From Fontivita pretiosa (GTDB lineage Bacteria; Planctomycetota; Phycisphaerae; Tepidisphaerales; Tepidisphaeraceae), in assembly GCF_050410795.1 (NCBI RefSeq), contig NZ_CP191258.1, forward strand, positions 4,340,001 through 4,404,000: DNA of 64,000 nucleotides. The letters run 5' to 3'. Position numbers and translations under genes: made by a program. The notes beneath the pieces are model-generated. The model did no database searches. It saw only the letters and a program-made list of their open reading frames with translations, and was not told where the DNA came from. Shown here piece after piece: positions 25,668 through 35,165 of the stretch (positions are counted from its first letter, which is position 1; every line of letters begins with the position of its first letter).

Positions 25668-27896
25668 TCAGTGACTTGGGGCATCCCCGAACGGCGTGAC
25701 CGAAGAACCCGCCAGCCGAATCGGCATCTGCCTGATGCGCTGGCTGGTGGCATCGTACACGGCGTTGGCGATCGCCGGGGCCAGCCCGATCAGCGGGGTC
25801 TCGCCGGCGCCGACGCTGTTCAGGTCCGGGCGGTTCAGCAGGTGAATCTCCATCTCCGGCAGGTCCTTGATCCGCGGCACCTGGTACTTCCACAGCGACG
25901 CGTTCAAGACCCGCCCGTCCTCGAATTCCATCGCTTCGCTCAGCGCAGGCCCCAGACCCTGGATGATCGCGCCATGAACCTGGGCGCGCAGATTCTCAGG
26001 GCTGGTGATCGCGCCACACTCGAAGGCGGTGCAGACCCTGCTCACGCGGATCGTCTGCTGGCTCCGATCCACCATGACCTGCGCGCAGGTTGCGACGTAC
26101 GATCCTTTCTCCATCCCGCACGCCAGCCCCACGCCACTGACCACGCCTTGTCCCTGGTCGCGCTCCTGCTTCGCGTGCTGCGTCGCCCAGTCGAATCGTT
26201 TGGCGGCTTCTTCCAGCACCGCTCGCAATCGCGCGTTGTCCAGGTGCGCCAGTCGAAACTCCAGCGGATCCTTTCCGGCGGCTTCGGCAAGCTCATCCAT
26301 GAAGCACTCCCGCGCGAAGTTGTTCGCCGTCGCCGCCAGCGCCCGGTACGACCCATGCCGCAGCGGCGCATCGCAGCGCACGAACTCGGTGCGTTTGCGG
26401 CCGGTGTTGTAGGGCGTATCGATCGCCGCCGGCCCGCTGTTGAGGTTCACGAAATACCAGCTCGTGAGCCTGCCCGAGGCGTCCAGCGACGCCTCGATGT
26501 CGATCACCGCCGCCGGACGGAAATACGCCCAGGTGAACTCCTCTTCGCGCGTCCAGCGGACGGCGACGGGCTTGCCGGCGGCCCTGGCCAGCCGCGCCGC
26601 TTCGACCGCGGCTTCGCCGGTGTGTTTGCCTCCGAAGCCGCCGCCGAAATCCGGCACGATCACCCGCACTTTCTCCGCCGACATGCCAAACGCCCGCGCC
26701 AACTCATCGCGCACGCCGAACGGTCGCTGGCTGGCCGTCCAGACCGTCAGTCCGCCGTCGGTGTCCCACTGCGCCACCGCCGCCCGCGGCTCCAGCGGCA
26801 CGTGCTGGATGTACGCCACGTGATACGTCGCCCGCAGCGCCCTGGCCGCGGACCGGATCTCCTGATCGAAGGGATTCTTGGGCGGCGCGGCTGCGGCCTT
26901 TTCCCGCAGGTAGGCGTAGATTTCCCTGCTTGATGGATGCGCACTGGTCTGCCACTGCGCTGTCGCCGCCATTGCCCGCAGCGCCTTTTTCGCCTGATAT
27001 GTCGTGGGCGCCGCCACGCCCACCAGCGAGCCGTCCTGCACGACAACAACGCCCTGCATCGCCTTGGCCGGACCAGGGTCGATCGACTTGAGCGTGGCGC
27101 CGAAACCGGGCGGGCGGAGGATCTTGCCATACAGCATCCCGTCGAGCACCAGATCCGACGGGTAGCGATGTGCGCCGGTAACGATGTCGCGCCCATTTGG
27201 CCGGGGCAGCGACTGGCCCAGCACCTGCCACTGCTGCACCGCCGTCAGCTCGATATCGCGGGGCACGGGCTGCTTCATTGCCTCGACGGCTTGTTCGGAG
27301 GAGGCCAGATCCGCATAGGTAAACGAGCGGTTCGTCGCTTCGTGGATGGCGGCGCCGTCGCGCACTGCGATGTTGTCGGGAGCGACGTTCCACAGCTTGG
27401 CCGCCGTCTCGAGCAGCAGCTTCCTCGCCGCCGCGCAGCCCGCGCGAACCGCCGGCAGCGTCGAGGGCGTGGTGCGGCTGCCGACCGTCGGGCCGTCGTC
27501 GGGTACCAGGCTCGTGTCGGCCATCAGCAGCGCCACGCGCTGGGGCGGGATGCGCAGTTCCTCCGCCGCTGCCTGCGTGAGCTGCGCCCGCGCGCCCTGT
27601 CCACCTTCCACCTTGCCGGTCATGACGGTGATGGCCCCGTCTTTGGCAATGTGGACCCGCGCGCCAAGGATGAGCTGTGGCGCCTCGCGCCCGCCGCCCT
27701 GCCGTCGCCCGCCCGATTCCTCTCGCGCACGCTCCTGAGCCTGGATCCTGGAGGCTACGGTCGTGATGAGCAGCCCCGCCGCCAGCGCCTGCACGAAGCA
27801 TCGGCGAGTCACGCCATCGACCTCGAAGCTGTACCAGACCGTCTCGACGGGCTCGTCGTACTGGTTCACCGTCGCAGTCAAGCTTGTTTCGGTCAT
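25668..27896 (-). CDS. Molybdopterin-binding subunit of xanthine dehydrogenase/isoquinoline oxidoreductase family
   Basis: A 742-residue large subunit from ATG 27896, with GGAGGGAG upstream; the longer frame to 27980 overlaps the partner gene. It starts with a twin-arginine-like signal (TRRCFVQALAAGLLITT), as in the IorB/aldehyde oxidase group exported with cofactor. Family motifs: GGGFGGKHTGEAAVEAARLA for the molybdopterin cofactor and GAGETPLIGLAPAIANAV, which contains the catalytic Glu. It catalyses hydroxylation of an aldehyde or N-heterocycle with water as oxygen source; the substrate is unknown. It lies 5 bp downstream of its 2Fe-2S partner. No FAD subunit is adjacent, so electrons probably go to a cytochrome rather than NAD, as in IorAB. 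Confidence 0.9.
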   Translation of the reverse strand: MTETSLTATVNQYDEPVETVWYSFEVDGVTRRCFVQALAAGLLITTVASRIQAQERAREESGGRRQGGGREAPQLILGARVHIAKDGAITVMTGKVEGGQGARAQLTQAAAEELRIPPQRVALLMADTSLVPDDGPTVGSRTTPSTLPAVRAGCAAARKLLLETAAKLWNVAPDNIAVRDGAAIHEATNRSFTYADLASSEQAVEAMKQPVPRDIELTAVQQWQVLGQSLPRPNGRDIVTGAHRYPSDLVLDGMLYGKILRPPGFGATLKSIDPGPAKAMQGVVVVQDGSLVGVAAPTTYQAKKALRAMAATAQWQTSAHPSSREIYAYLREKAAAAPPKNPFDQEIRSAARALRATYHVAYIQHVPLEPRAAVAQWDTDGGLTVWTASQRPFGVRDELARAFGMSAEKVRVIVPDFGGGFGGKHTGEAAVEAARLARAAGKPVAVRWTREEEFTWAYFRPAAVIDIEASLDASGRLTSWYFVNLNSGPAAIDTPYNTGRKRTEFVRCDAPLRHGSYRALAATANNFARECFMDELAEAAGKDPLEFRLAHLDNARLRAVLEEAAKRFDWATQHAKQERDQGQGVVSGVGLACGMEKGSYVATCAQVMVDRSQQTIRVSRVCTAFECGAITSPENLRAQVHGAIIQGLGPALSEAMEFEDGRVLNASLWKYQVPRIKDLPEMEIHLLNRPDLNSVGAGETPLIGLAPAIANAVYDATSQRIRQMPIRLAGSSVTPFGDAPSH

Positions 27897-27901
27897 CGCG
27901 T

Positions 27902-28384
27902 TCACTCCCTCCTGCCCGCGGTCAGCTCGATGGCGCGGCGAATCGAGCGGAGGATGTTGGGATACGAACAGCAGCGGCACAGGTGCCCGTTCATCGCCTG
28001 CTCGATTTCGCTGCCGGTGGGATTGGGCGTTTTCTCAAGCAGCGCGACCGTGCCCATGATCATGCCGGCCGTGCAGTAGCCGCACTGGAAGCCTTCGCAC
28101 TCCAAAAACGCCTGCTGCACGGGGTGCAGCACCTGGCCTTTGGCCAGGCCTTCGATCGTGGTGATCGATTTCCCGTCTGCTTCGGCGACGATAGTGGAGC
28201 AACTGAGCGTTTTGGCGCCGTCGATCAGGACGGTGCAGGCGCCGCAGGCGCCCTCGCCGCAGCCGTACTTGGTGCCGGTGAGCTTCAGGTCCTCGCGAAG
28301 CACCTCCAGCAGCGAGCGGTCGCGTTCGGTCGTGACCGTCACCGCCTTGCCGTTGACCTGGAAATTGAACGTTTCGGATGCCAT
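27902..28384 (-). CDS. 2Fe-2S subunit of molybdenum hydroxylase (IorA/CoxS-like)
   Basis: A 160-residue protein from ATG 28384. It contains the plant-type 2Fe-2S cluster motif (GCGEGACGACTVLIDG, then LSCST) and the second, helical 2Fe-2S domain (QCGYCTAGM and HLCRCCSYPNILRSI). This is the small electron-transfer subunit of xanthine dehydrogenase/isoquinoline oxidoreductase-type enzymes. It has no signal peptide and is expected to travel with the Tat-bearing large subunit encoded 5 bp downstream. Length is typical for the family. In-frame codons upstream of 28384 lack family similarity. Confidence 0.92.
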   Translation of the reverse strand: MASETFNFQVNGKAVTVTTERDRSLLEVLREDLKLTGTKYGCGEGACGACTVLIDGAKTLSCSTIVAEADGKSITTIEGLAKGQVLHPVQQAFLECEGFQCGYCTAGMIMGTVALLEKTPNPTGSEIEQAMNGHLCRCCSYPNILRSIRRAIELTAGRRE

Positions 28385-28504
28385 GCCGTTCCTCGCGTGC
28401 TGGCGCGCAGGCGCCGGCGCGATTGTAACCGCAGCGGCCTGGGGTTGGTGAGCAGGAAATCCGCACAAGACAGGAATGACGTCGGGCGGCCGACAGTACC
28501 ACCA

Positions 28505-29824
28505 TCAGCCCGTCGCCTGGAGCTTGCCGGGTCGCGCAGGGGCGACATAGACCTCCACAGGCACGGGTCGGTTCCTGAGCCTGGCCCAGGCGAGAACGAT
28601 CTGTACGGGATCGATGTCGGTGATGCACTGCGGCTGGGGCAGGGTGCAGCGATTGTTGCACCCTTCGCAGGGCATGGGGACATTCAGGACCTGGTGATGC
28701 GGCGTCTCGGGCCAGGGGAAGAATCGCCGGGGATTGCCTCCACCCACCAGAACCACCGTCGGCACATGCTGCGCCACCGCCAGGTGCGCCAGGCCGGTAT
28801 CAACACTGAGCAAAGCCTCCAGTTGGCCGATCACGGCGGCGATCTCCAGGATGGGCAGTGGGCGGTCCAGCCGCAGCGACGGCACGTCGCTGGCCAGAAG
28901 GGCTTTTTCGAGCTGGTGGATGGGCATGAGATCTGCTGGCCCGCCGAGCAGCAGCGGCATGGCGCGATGCTCGCGCCACAGTCGCTTCAGCGCCACGATC
29001 CACCGATCGATCGGGTAGGTGTTCACCGGCATCGATCCGCATGGAACCACGCCGACGATCTCTTCGGCGCGGGCCTTGCGCGCGGCGGCCTGCCAGGCTT
29101 CCATCCGCGCTTCGGCACGCGCCAGGATCTGCTCGCTCAGGTACAGCTTGGGCTTTCGCAGCCGCAGCCGCGCCTGGCCGGTCCATTGCGCCGCCAGATA
29201 CTCGTTGCGCAGCAGTTCATGCGCATTGCCCGGGCGGTTCTCGATGATTCGCGTGGCGATCTCGTGCATCCGCTGCCGCTGATGCTCAAACTGGTTGATC
29301 GTGTCCCCATAGTTCAGCCAGCGCTGCGAGGTCCGCGCCGAGGCGAAAAGCCAGTTGCCCAGCGGCTCGGGGCTTTCCGCCGGATAGATCACCCGCTCGA
29401 AGGTCCAGCGTCCGAGCTGAAAGCCGAGTTTCACTCGCCAGTAGATCGATTTGAAGTAGAGCAGATTTCCCTGCTTGAATCCCCTCGGGATGACCATGAG
29501 CCGGGCGATGGTGGGGCAGCGGGCCAGCAGCTCGCACGTGAGCTTGGGCGCCCACAGATGCACCACGCGAGGCGAGACGGTGCGCGCCAGGCTCTCCAGT
29601 GCCGGCTCGAAAAGCAGGGCATCGCCCAGGCCATCGGTGCGAATGACCAGCACGCGCTGGTGGTGGCGAGCGGGCAGGATGAGGCTCGCCAGCCGCCCGA
29701 TCGCGTGCGATACGTGAAATACCGCCGCCAGAAGCCATCGCAGCGGCGCCATTCCCGGCGAGACCAGCCTCGCCGGCCAGCGGTAATCCGGTTCGCTGCG
29801 GGGCCAATCAAACCACTTCGCCAT
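28505..29824 (-). CDS. Family 9 glycosyltransferase (heptosyltransferase-like)
   Basis: A 439-residue protein from ATG 29824, which has GAGGGATG about 9 nt upstream and overlaps the end of the methyltransferase gene by 17 bp. GT9 motifs: VLVIRTDGLGDALLFEPALE near residue 60, VVGVVPCGSMPVNTYPIDRW in the middle, and LLSVDTGLAHLAVAQHVPTV near the C-terminal third. GT9 enzymes add heptose or related sugars to lipopolysaccharide-like acceptors; the acceptor here is unknown. A CEGCNNRC motif near residue 390 is an unusual Cys cluster, also seen in some GT9 proteins. It is last in a five-gene surface-glycan cluster. Confidence 0.88.
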   Translation of the reverse strand: MAKWFDWPRSEPDYRWPARLVSPGMAPLRWLLAAVFHVSHAIGRLASLILPARHHQRVLVIRTDGLGDALLFEPALESLARTVSPRVVHLWAPKLTCELLARCPTIARLMVIPRGFKQGNLLYFKSIYWRVKLGFQLGRWTFERVIYPAESPEPLGNWLFASARTSQRWLNYGDTINQFEHQRQRMHEIATRIIENRPGNAHELLRNEYLAAQWTGQARLRLRKPKLYLSEQILARAEARMEAWQAAARKARAEEIVGVVPCGSMPVNTYPIDRWIVALKRLWREHRAMPLLLGGPADLMPIHQLEKALLASDVPSLRLDRPLPILEIAAVIGQLEALLSVDTGLAHLAVAQHVPTVVLVGGGNPRRFFPWPETPHHQVLNVPMPCEGCNNRCTLPQPQCITDIDPVQIVLAWARLRNRPVPVEVYVAPARPGKLQATG

Positions 29825-30620
29825 GCGATTCACATCCCTCGAGCTGTGCTCCTTGAGCTGTTCTGCCCGGACACGGCTCTGCATCGGTCCTCGATTCCCG
29901 CGCCGGATCGAATCGCGCGATACAGAAACCGAACTTCTCCTGCTGGGCGGCCACGATTTCAAATCGCCGATCACGCCTGATCATCTCGAAGCTGCGGTAG
30001 TGCTTGACGTGATGGACATCGTCCAGCGCGACATGGCACGGCCCGCGAAGCTGCTCGATCAGGTAACTGAATTCGATGAAGCCCATGTGCCCGGCGCTGT
30101 CCAGGAGCACGAAATCCGGCCGGCCGTCGAAGCGGCGGATCGCCTGGCCCAGCAGGTCGTCAGGCAAATCCTCGAAGTTGGTCTCGTTGTAGTAGAGGCG
30201 GGCGCGGTCGGCTTCTTCGTGATCGACGATCAACCCGTCGGCCAGCACCGTCTTGACCAGCTCGCGTTCGATCTGCTGGATCGAAGGCAGCAAACGGCGC
30301 GGCACCGACAGGCCGTGAAGCAACTGCACCGACAGGCCTGCTCTGGCCAGATTCGCCCGGGCCTTGTTCAGGTGTCTGGGATTGACTTCGATCGACAGGA
30401 ACTCGGCGTCGTCGATGCCCAGCTCTCGAAGGGCCGAGGCGATGATGGTCGTCGTGCCGGTGCCCAGATACGTTCCAGTCTCGATGATGCGGCGGGGACG
30501 GATCTGCGCAAACAGCGTGCGGATCGCGCCGGCGAACGCCGACTGCGTGTCGATGAGCGTCAGGTCCCTGTCGCTCATTCGTCCGGCGATGCGATATCCT
30601 CGGAGTGTGGCGGTGCTCAT
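29808..30620 (-). CDS. Class I SAM-dependent methyltransferase
   Basis: A 270-residue Rossmann-fold protein with a SAM-binding glycine loop (RRIIETGTYLGTGTTTIIAS), an acidic motif II (EFLSIEVNPRHL) and a later DFVLLDSAGHMGFIEFSYL resembling the cephalosporin hydroxylase/O-methyltransferase group. It is probably cytoplasmic and methylates a glycan or related metabolite. The N-terminus MSTATLRGY resembles that of the adjacent methyltransferase (MSTATITPS), suggesting both starts are right and perhaps a shared origin of the 5' end. It lies 7 bp after that gene and overlaps the GT9 gene. Confidence 0.82.
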   Translation of the reverse strand: MSTATLRGYRIAGRMSDRDLTLIDTQSAFAGAIRTLFAQIRPRRIIETGTYLGTGTTTIIASALRELGIDDAEFLSIEVNPRHLNKARANLARAGLSVQLLHGLSVPRRLLPSIQQIERELVKTVLADGLIVDHEEADRARLYYNETNFEDLPDDLLGQAIRRFDGRPDFVLLDSAGHMGFIEFSYLIEQLRGPCHVALDDVHHVKHYRSFEMIRRDRRFEIVAAQQEKFGFCIARFDPARESRTDAEPCPGRTAQGAQLEGCESHGEVV

Positions 30621-30627
30621 GGTTTGC

Positions 30628-31338
30628 TCACCATTCCTGCTTGAGCCTGACGGTGTAGCTGTGCAGTCGCAGATTCAGCCCTTTGGCGGGGTCGAAGCTC
30701 CAGGCCTGGCGGGAGATGATGCGCCCGTGCTTTTCGACCTCGGCGTCGAACTCATTGATATTGCGGATGGTGCGCGGGTAGGTGAAGCCTTCGAAGGGGT
30801 ATTCATCGGCGCGCGTGGTGAGGATCTGCCGCTGGGTCTTGCCGCCGTGCAGGAACAGGCGGTGCAGCAGCATGTACTGCCGCCCGACGCGCGCCGCCTC
30901 GGCCAGCACCTGCTCGTATTCCGGCACATGTTCCAGCAGGGCGCTGATCCAGACCACGTCAAAACTCTTGTTCATGTGGTACAGGTGCCGGGCGTCGGCC
31001 TGGCTGATGGGGCAGCCGGGGTTCAGGCGTTTGGCCTCGGCCACCATCGCCGGGGAGAAGTCGCAGCCGGCGTAATCAAACCGCTTGCCGGAGTATCGAC
31101 GCAGCAGCACGCCGTACAGCCCGACGCCGCAGCCGATGTCCAGCAGCGTGAAATCGTCGATGGGCAGGCTTCGCACCAGATCGATGCCGCGGCGAAAGCT
31201 CTCGATGTTCTGTCCGTCGAAGCGTTCCAGCTCGCGCTGCACGTTGGCCGCCTGGGCGGCGGCGAAACGCTCGTCCTTGAAGTTCTCGAGCTTCTGGTTC
31301 AGCTCCTCAATGCTTGGCGTGATCGTTGCAGTGGACAT
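30628..31338 (-). CDS. Class I SAM-dependent methyltransferase
   Basis: A 236-residue protein from ATG 31338, preferred because AGAGG precedes it and the N-terminus then matches the neighbour; ATG 31407 would overlap the upstream stop (ATGA) and add 23 residues. Motif I is FTLLDIGCGVGLYGVLLRRY, then FDYAGCDFSPAMVAEAKRL and FDVVWISALLEHVPEYEQVL, a standard methyltransferase 11/25 pattern. A coiled-coil-prone stretch (IEELNQKLENFKDERFAAAQ) precedes the catalytic domain. It likely acts on surface-glycan intermediates, given its position between glycosyltransferases. Confidence 0.85.
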   Translation of the reverse strand: MSTATITPSIEELNQKLENFKDERFAAAQAANVQRELERFDGQNIESFRRGIDLVRSLPIDDFTLLDIGCGVGLYGVLLRRYSGKRFDYAGCDFSPAMVAEAKRLNPGCPISQADARHLYHMNKSFDVVWISALLEHVPEYEQVLAEAARVGRQYMLLHRLFLHGGKTQRQILTTRADEYPFEGFTYPRTIRNINEFDAEVEKHGRIISRQAWSFDPAKGLNLRLHSYTVRLKQEW

Positions 31339-31403
31339 CACTTGGCCTCTGCTGGTTGTTTCTGGTTGAACCCCCTGGCGCTTTGTCGCCGTCTCAGGCT
31401 CGA

Positions 31404-32327
31404 TCATGCCGCCCGGCGCTGGTCCGACTGGCCATAGGTCTGGCGATACAGCGGATGAGTCCGCATGGCCGGGGGATGCTCGCCCACGAACGGCAGCGTC
31501 TTATCCTTGATCGGCTGGCCTTCGGCGTCGCGATAAATGTTTGGGGAGATGCCGTATTCGGCTTCGATTCGGCGGCGATCCAGCTTCCACGGCCGCCAGA
31601 TCTTCTGGATGTAGTCATAGTGGAAGTAGTGGACATCCCGCTCCCGTGGATAGCGGGTTGGCCGCCAGTAGCAGTGATAACGGATTTTTTCTTCGACCTG
31701 CTTGTCCAGCACGTAGGAATAGTGGTACATGCGGATTCCCCACTGATCCAGCATGTCAGCCGAGAGGTGCTTCATTTCATTCATCGTCCGGCCGCTGGTG
31801 GGGTGCATGATGTTCACGGGGCGATGGGAGATGTAGCGAGCGCCTGGATACAGGCGATGAATCCGCCAGAAGGTGTTTTCCCAGTGCCGTCCGTGCGCGA
31901 CGCGGTCCAACCCGCCGAAGAAAACCCGATGCCGCATCTGCACCGCCATCAGCTCCGGGTCGTCATGCAGGGCGCGCGCGATCCGTTCCATGTCCTGCGG
32001 CTGGTACATCTCATCGCTGTCCAGCAGCCACACGAAGTCGCCGCTGAGATATGGCATGAAGGCGTTGGACTGCTGGTCCTTGTCGGCCCATCTGCCGCGC
32101 AGAAGCTGAATCTTGCCTTTGGGATCCGGGTAGTTGCACAGGATTTCCCAGGTGCGATCGGTGCTGGAGCCGTCGGGATTGGCCAGGGGCATCGCGAACT
32201 GATCGGCGCCTTCGACGACGACGATCTCGTGGGCGAAGTCATAAACGCCGTCGAGCACCTGTCTGAGGAAATACTCCCCGTTGAACACGATCATGCCGAA
32301 GCTGAACCTGGGCAGCGCGCGACTCAT
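31404..32327 (-). CDS. Glycosyltransferase (GT2-like)
   Basis: A 307-residue GT-A-like enzyme: RFSFGMIVFNGEYFLRQVLD at the N-terminus, EIVVVEGAD, then DFVWLLDSDEMY, whose DSD is the metal-binding DXD motif. The first 100 residues resemble GT2; the remaining part (HWENTFWRIHRLYPGARYIS, HPTSGRTMNEM) is less typical. No transmembrane helix. It overlaps the upstream glycosyltransferase by 4 bp and forms an operon with the methyltransferase below. Donor and acceptor are unknown. Confidence 0.82.
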   Translation of the reverse strand: MSRALPRFSFGMIVFNGEYFLRQVLDGVYDFAHEIVVVEGADQFAMPLANPDGSSTDRTWEILCNYPDPKGKIQLLRGRWADKDQQSNAFMPYLSGDFVWLLDSDEMYQPQDMERIARALHDDPELMAVQMRHRVFFGGLDRVAHGRHWENTFWRIHRLYPGARYISHRPVNIMHPTSGRTMNEMKHLSADMLDQWGIRMYHYSYVLDKQVEEKIRYHCYWRPTRYPRERDVHYFHYDYIQKIWRPWKLDRRRIEAEYGISPNIYRDAEGQPIKDKTLPFVGEHPPAMRTHPLYRQTYGQSDQRRAA

Positions 32328-34435
32328 GCCGCCACCTCCTGCACAACGGCATTGCGATCCAGATCATCGGCGATGAAGTCGAGCAGTCGCCGGCTGATCT
32401 GCGTGTAGCTGAAGCGTTCGATGACGGCGGCGCGCATGCTGTGGGCGATGGTAGCCCGGCGGTGCGGATCATTCAGGAATTGTTCGACGCGCTGCCGGAG
32501 CTCGGCGGCGGAGCGGAAACAGACCTGGTCGTATTCGGGCCAGATCGAACCCGCCGAGCGGATGTAGCCGCCGTCGTCGGACAGTCGCAGCAGGTCCAGG
32601 AAGCTGCTGTGGATGGCGAACGGATCGACCCCCAGCACGGTGCGGACCTGATCGAGCAGCGCCTGGACCGTCGGCGGAGCCTTGGCGCGCAACGTCGCAT
32701 CATCCGTCACGTCGTTGTCTACACACCACTCGTAGATCTGCTGGTAGATCCGCTCGATAATGTCTCCCGGACAGTAACGGATCAGGAAGAAACCACCCGC
32801 CGACAAACCCTCGAACAGCCGCTGGTGGACGGCGCCGAAAGGCGTGATCTGGAGATTGATCCTGCTGGCCTGATAGATCGCGGCCAGTTCGGTCTGATGG
32901 CAGGCGACGCCGCGTGCGAATCTGGCGAAGCGCGGATGCTGTTCCCATCCCCGGCCATACAGGTGCAGCTTCAACCCGAGATCCGCTGCCCACTGTAGCG
33001 CCTGATGCCGGAACATGGCGTTGTTGATGCGGTGGTTGAAAAAGTCGAACAGCGACTGTTTGGAGGTTTCGTCCAGCCGCAGACGCAGCCGTGCCAGGGA
33101 ACTGTCGATAAAGGTCTGGATGTGGCTGGCGTGCGGGATGGCCTGCCCGCCGTCGTACACGCCGCGCATCTGCTCGAAGACGTCGATGAGCAGCTTGCGG
33201 GCATCCGGATCGGCGCGCTGAAGCTGTTCGCTAAGCAGGGCGGTGGCGGGGGTGGAGGCATGGGAGACGAAGCTGATGTCGCAGCCGTATTTCTCGATCT
33301 CAGCCGGCCCGAGCTGGCGGGGCGCAAAGCGGCGGTGGTTCACGCCAACCTGCGCCGGCATGAATCGCGACTGCGGATAGCCGTACTGTTGCCCCAGTGC
33401 CGCCCGGCCGAAGCCCAGACAGTAATCCCGCGGCCCCTGCGCCGCGCCGGCCTGCGAGCTGAAGATCGTCGGCAGCTTGTCCTGAACCCACATCACGCAG
33501 GGAATGGCCCGGGGCAGTCCGGGCATCTCCGCGCGGTAGTGGTCGATCAGCAGGATCAGATCCGGGCGATAGTCCACCACCGCCTGCGCGAAGCAGAGGG
33601 GATTGGCGATTTCGTGGTCGGCCTGTTCGATGATCAGTCGCGTGTCATGCCCCAGCTCGTGCATGGCCTGGAGCCAGTCGTTCATCGAGTGCTGGAGGAA
33701 GGTGGTATACAGGCTGGTGATGCCCATGATCCGCATCGGTTCGCCACGGAGCCTGCGGACAATGGTTTTGACATCCAACCCGGCGTAGATCGCTTCGATC
33801 TGCCGCGTAAGCTGCTGCATCCGGGCGTTGGCGTGCTGATGTGCCGCTTGCCAGAGCGAATCGACGCTGGTTCCGGCCGGCCAGATCGTCGGATCGATCG
33901 TCACGCACAGCTTGGCCCAGGGGATGTGCATGTCGCGCAGCATGGCGTTGCGAAGCTGGTGGATGACATCCTTGCCGGCGAACAGCCGCGCCCGCGCGTC
34001 GGCCAGCAGATTCCTCCAGTCGTGCAGATGAAGCACCACCCACAGTCGCTCCAGACTGCGTGTGAGCAGGTAAAGAGGCGGGCGATGTCCGGGCGTGCGG
34101 GGCGTGTGGCAGGGCAGATCATACAGCGCCTGCCACAGCCAACCCTGATCCAGCCCGGCGACCATGACCGGCTCCGTACACCTGCCAGCGGGAAACAGCT
34201 TGCGGATGATTTGCGTCGCTGCACCGGGGGTGAGCGCGGTGGGAACTGGCTCGATTTGACCATCCAGCGCGCGGCCCAGGCGCAGGCCATCCGTGGCCGT
34301 CGCGCAAACCCATTGGTGGTCTGGGACGTAGGCATACAGCCGCTGGGTCAGAACCTGATCTCGCCCTGCCAGCGCCTCCAGGTTCGCCTCCCATCGATCT
34401 TGCCAGTTGCGCAGTTCCCGCCAGTCACAGGACAT
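32324..34435 (-). CDS. Large glycosyltransferase (CgeB/GT1-like)
   Basis: A 703-residue protein from ATG 34435; a GTG at 34546 would add 37 unlikely residues, though no strong ribosome-binding site is visible at 34435. The N-terminal 230 residues (LYAYVPDHQWVCATATDG, LYLLTRSLERLWVVLHLHDW) are unassigned. From about residue 240 on (MRIMGITSLYTTFLQHSMND) it resembles CgeB/DUF3880-type transferases with a GT-B fold: KYGCDISFVSHAS, LKLHLYGRGWEQHPRF, and the C-terminal INLQITPFGAVHQRLFEGL plus GGFFLIRYCP. It is first gene of the surface-glycan cluster and divergent from the DUF2585 gene. Confidence 0.78.
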   Translation of the reverse strand: MSCDWRELRNWQDRWEANLEALAGRDQVLTQRLYAYVPDHQWVCATATDGLRLGRALDGQIEPVPTALTPGAATQIIRKLFPAGRCTEPVMVAGLDQGWLWQALYDLPCHTPRTPGHRPPLYLLTRSLERLWVVLHLHDWRNLLADARARLFAGKDVIHQLRNAMLRDMHIPWAKLCVTIDPTIWPAGTSVDSLWQAAHQHANARMQQLTRQIEAIYAGLDVKTIVRRLRGEPMRIMGITSLYTTFLQHSMNDWLQAMHELGHDTRLIIEQADHEIANPLCFAQAVVDYRPDLILLIDHYRAEMPGLPRAIPCVMWVQDKLPTIFSSQAGAAQGPRDYCLGFGRAALGQQYGYPQSRFMPAQVGVNHRRFAPRQLGPAEIEKYGCDISFVSHASTPATALLSEQLQRADPDARKLLIDVFEQMRGVYDGGQAIPHASHIQTFIDSSLARLRLRLDETSKQSLFDFFNHRINNAMFRHQALQWAADLGLKLHLYGRGWEQHPRFARFARGVACHQTELAAIYQASRINLQITPFGAVHQRLFEGLSAGGFFLIRYCPGDIIERIYQQIYEWCVDNDVTDDATLRAKAPPTVQALLDQVRTVLGVDPFAIHSSFLDLLRLSDDGGYIRSAGSIWPEYDQVCFRSAAELRQRVEQFLNDPHRRATIAHSMRAAVIERFSYTQISRRLLDFIADDLDRNAVVQEVAA

Positions 34436-34571
34436 GTTCTTGATTATCGGATGATGTGATGGCTGGGCGTGAGGAATTATCGGACGTGTCGAAGCGGACG
34501 CTGTGAGCTGTATACCGCCTTCGGGCGGATTCGATCCCGCCCGCACCTCACGCTAAGCTGGGCGTTGGACA

Positions 34572-35165
34572 ATGACTGCCCAATGCCCCGACGCCGCTGC
34601 TCCCACGCCGCTGCGCTCGCGACCAGTCGCGATCGTGGTAGGCTCGCTGCTGCTGGCGGTGGTCTACCTTCGCTGGCAGGGGCGGGTGTGGTGGTGTGCC
34701 TGCGGTGGGCTCAGCCCTGTCTCGATCACCGTATGGTCGCCGCACAACTCGCAGCATCTGCTCGATGCCTACAGCCTATCGCACGTCCTGCACGGCGTCA
34801 TTTTCTTCGGGGGGTTGTGGCTGCTGCGGCGGTGGCTGAGCCTGAACATCCGCGCCGCCCTGGCCGCCGGCATCGAAATCGGCTGGGAAGTGCTGGAGAA
34901 CTCCCCGATCATCATCAACCGCTATCGGGCGGCGACGATCTCGCTGGGATACAGCGGCGACTCGATCGTCAATTCCCTGGGCGATGTGGCCAGTTTCGTG
35001 CTGGGCTTTTACGTGGCGCGCAAGCTGGGGCTGTGGTGGTCGCTGGGGCTGATTCTGGGAATTGAGCTGGTGATGTTGTGGCTGATGCGGGACAACCTGA
35101 CGCTGAATGTGCTGATGCTGCTTTGGCCAATCGATGCGATCCGGCGATGGCAGAGCGGCGGGTGA
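34572..35165 (+). CDS. DUF2585 (UPF0314) family membrane protein
   Basis: A 197-residue integral membrane protein with four to five hydrophobic segments. It contains the family-typical stretches WCACGGLSPVSITVWSPHNS, YSLSHVLHGVIFFGG, EIGWEVLENSPIIINRYR and GYSGDSIVNSLGDVASFVLG. The function of the family is unknown. His/Asp/Glu residues inside the membrane segments are strongly conserved in the family, hinting at a membrane enzyme; that is inference. It stands alone on the plus strand between the divergent glycan cluster and the SUF operon. Confidence 0.85.
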   Translation: MTAQCPDAAAPTPLRSRPVAIVVGSLLLAVVYLRWQGRVWWCACGGLSPVSITVWSPHNSQHLLDAYSLSHVLHGVIFFGGLWLLRRWLSLNIRAALAAGIEIGWEVLENSPIIINRYRAATISLGYSGDSIVNSLGDVASFVLGFYVARKLGLWWSLGLILGIELVMLWLMRDNLTLNVLMLLWPIDAIRRWQSGG

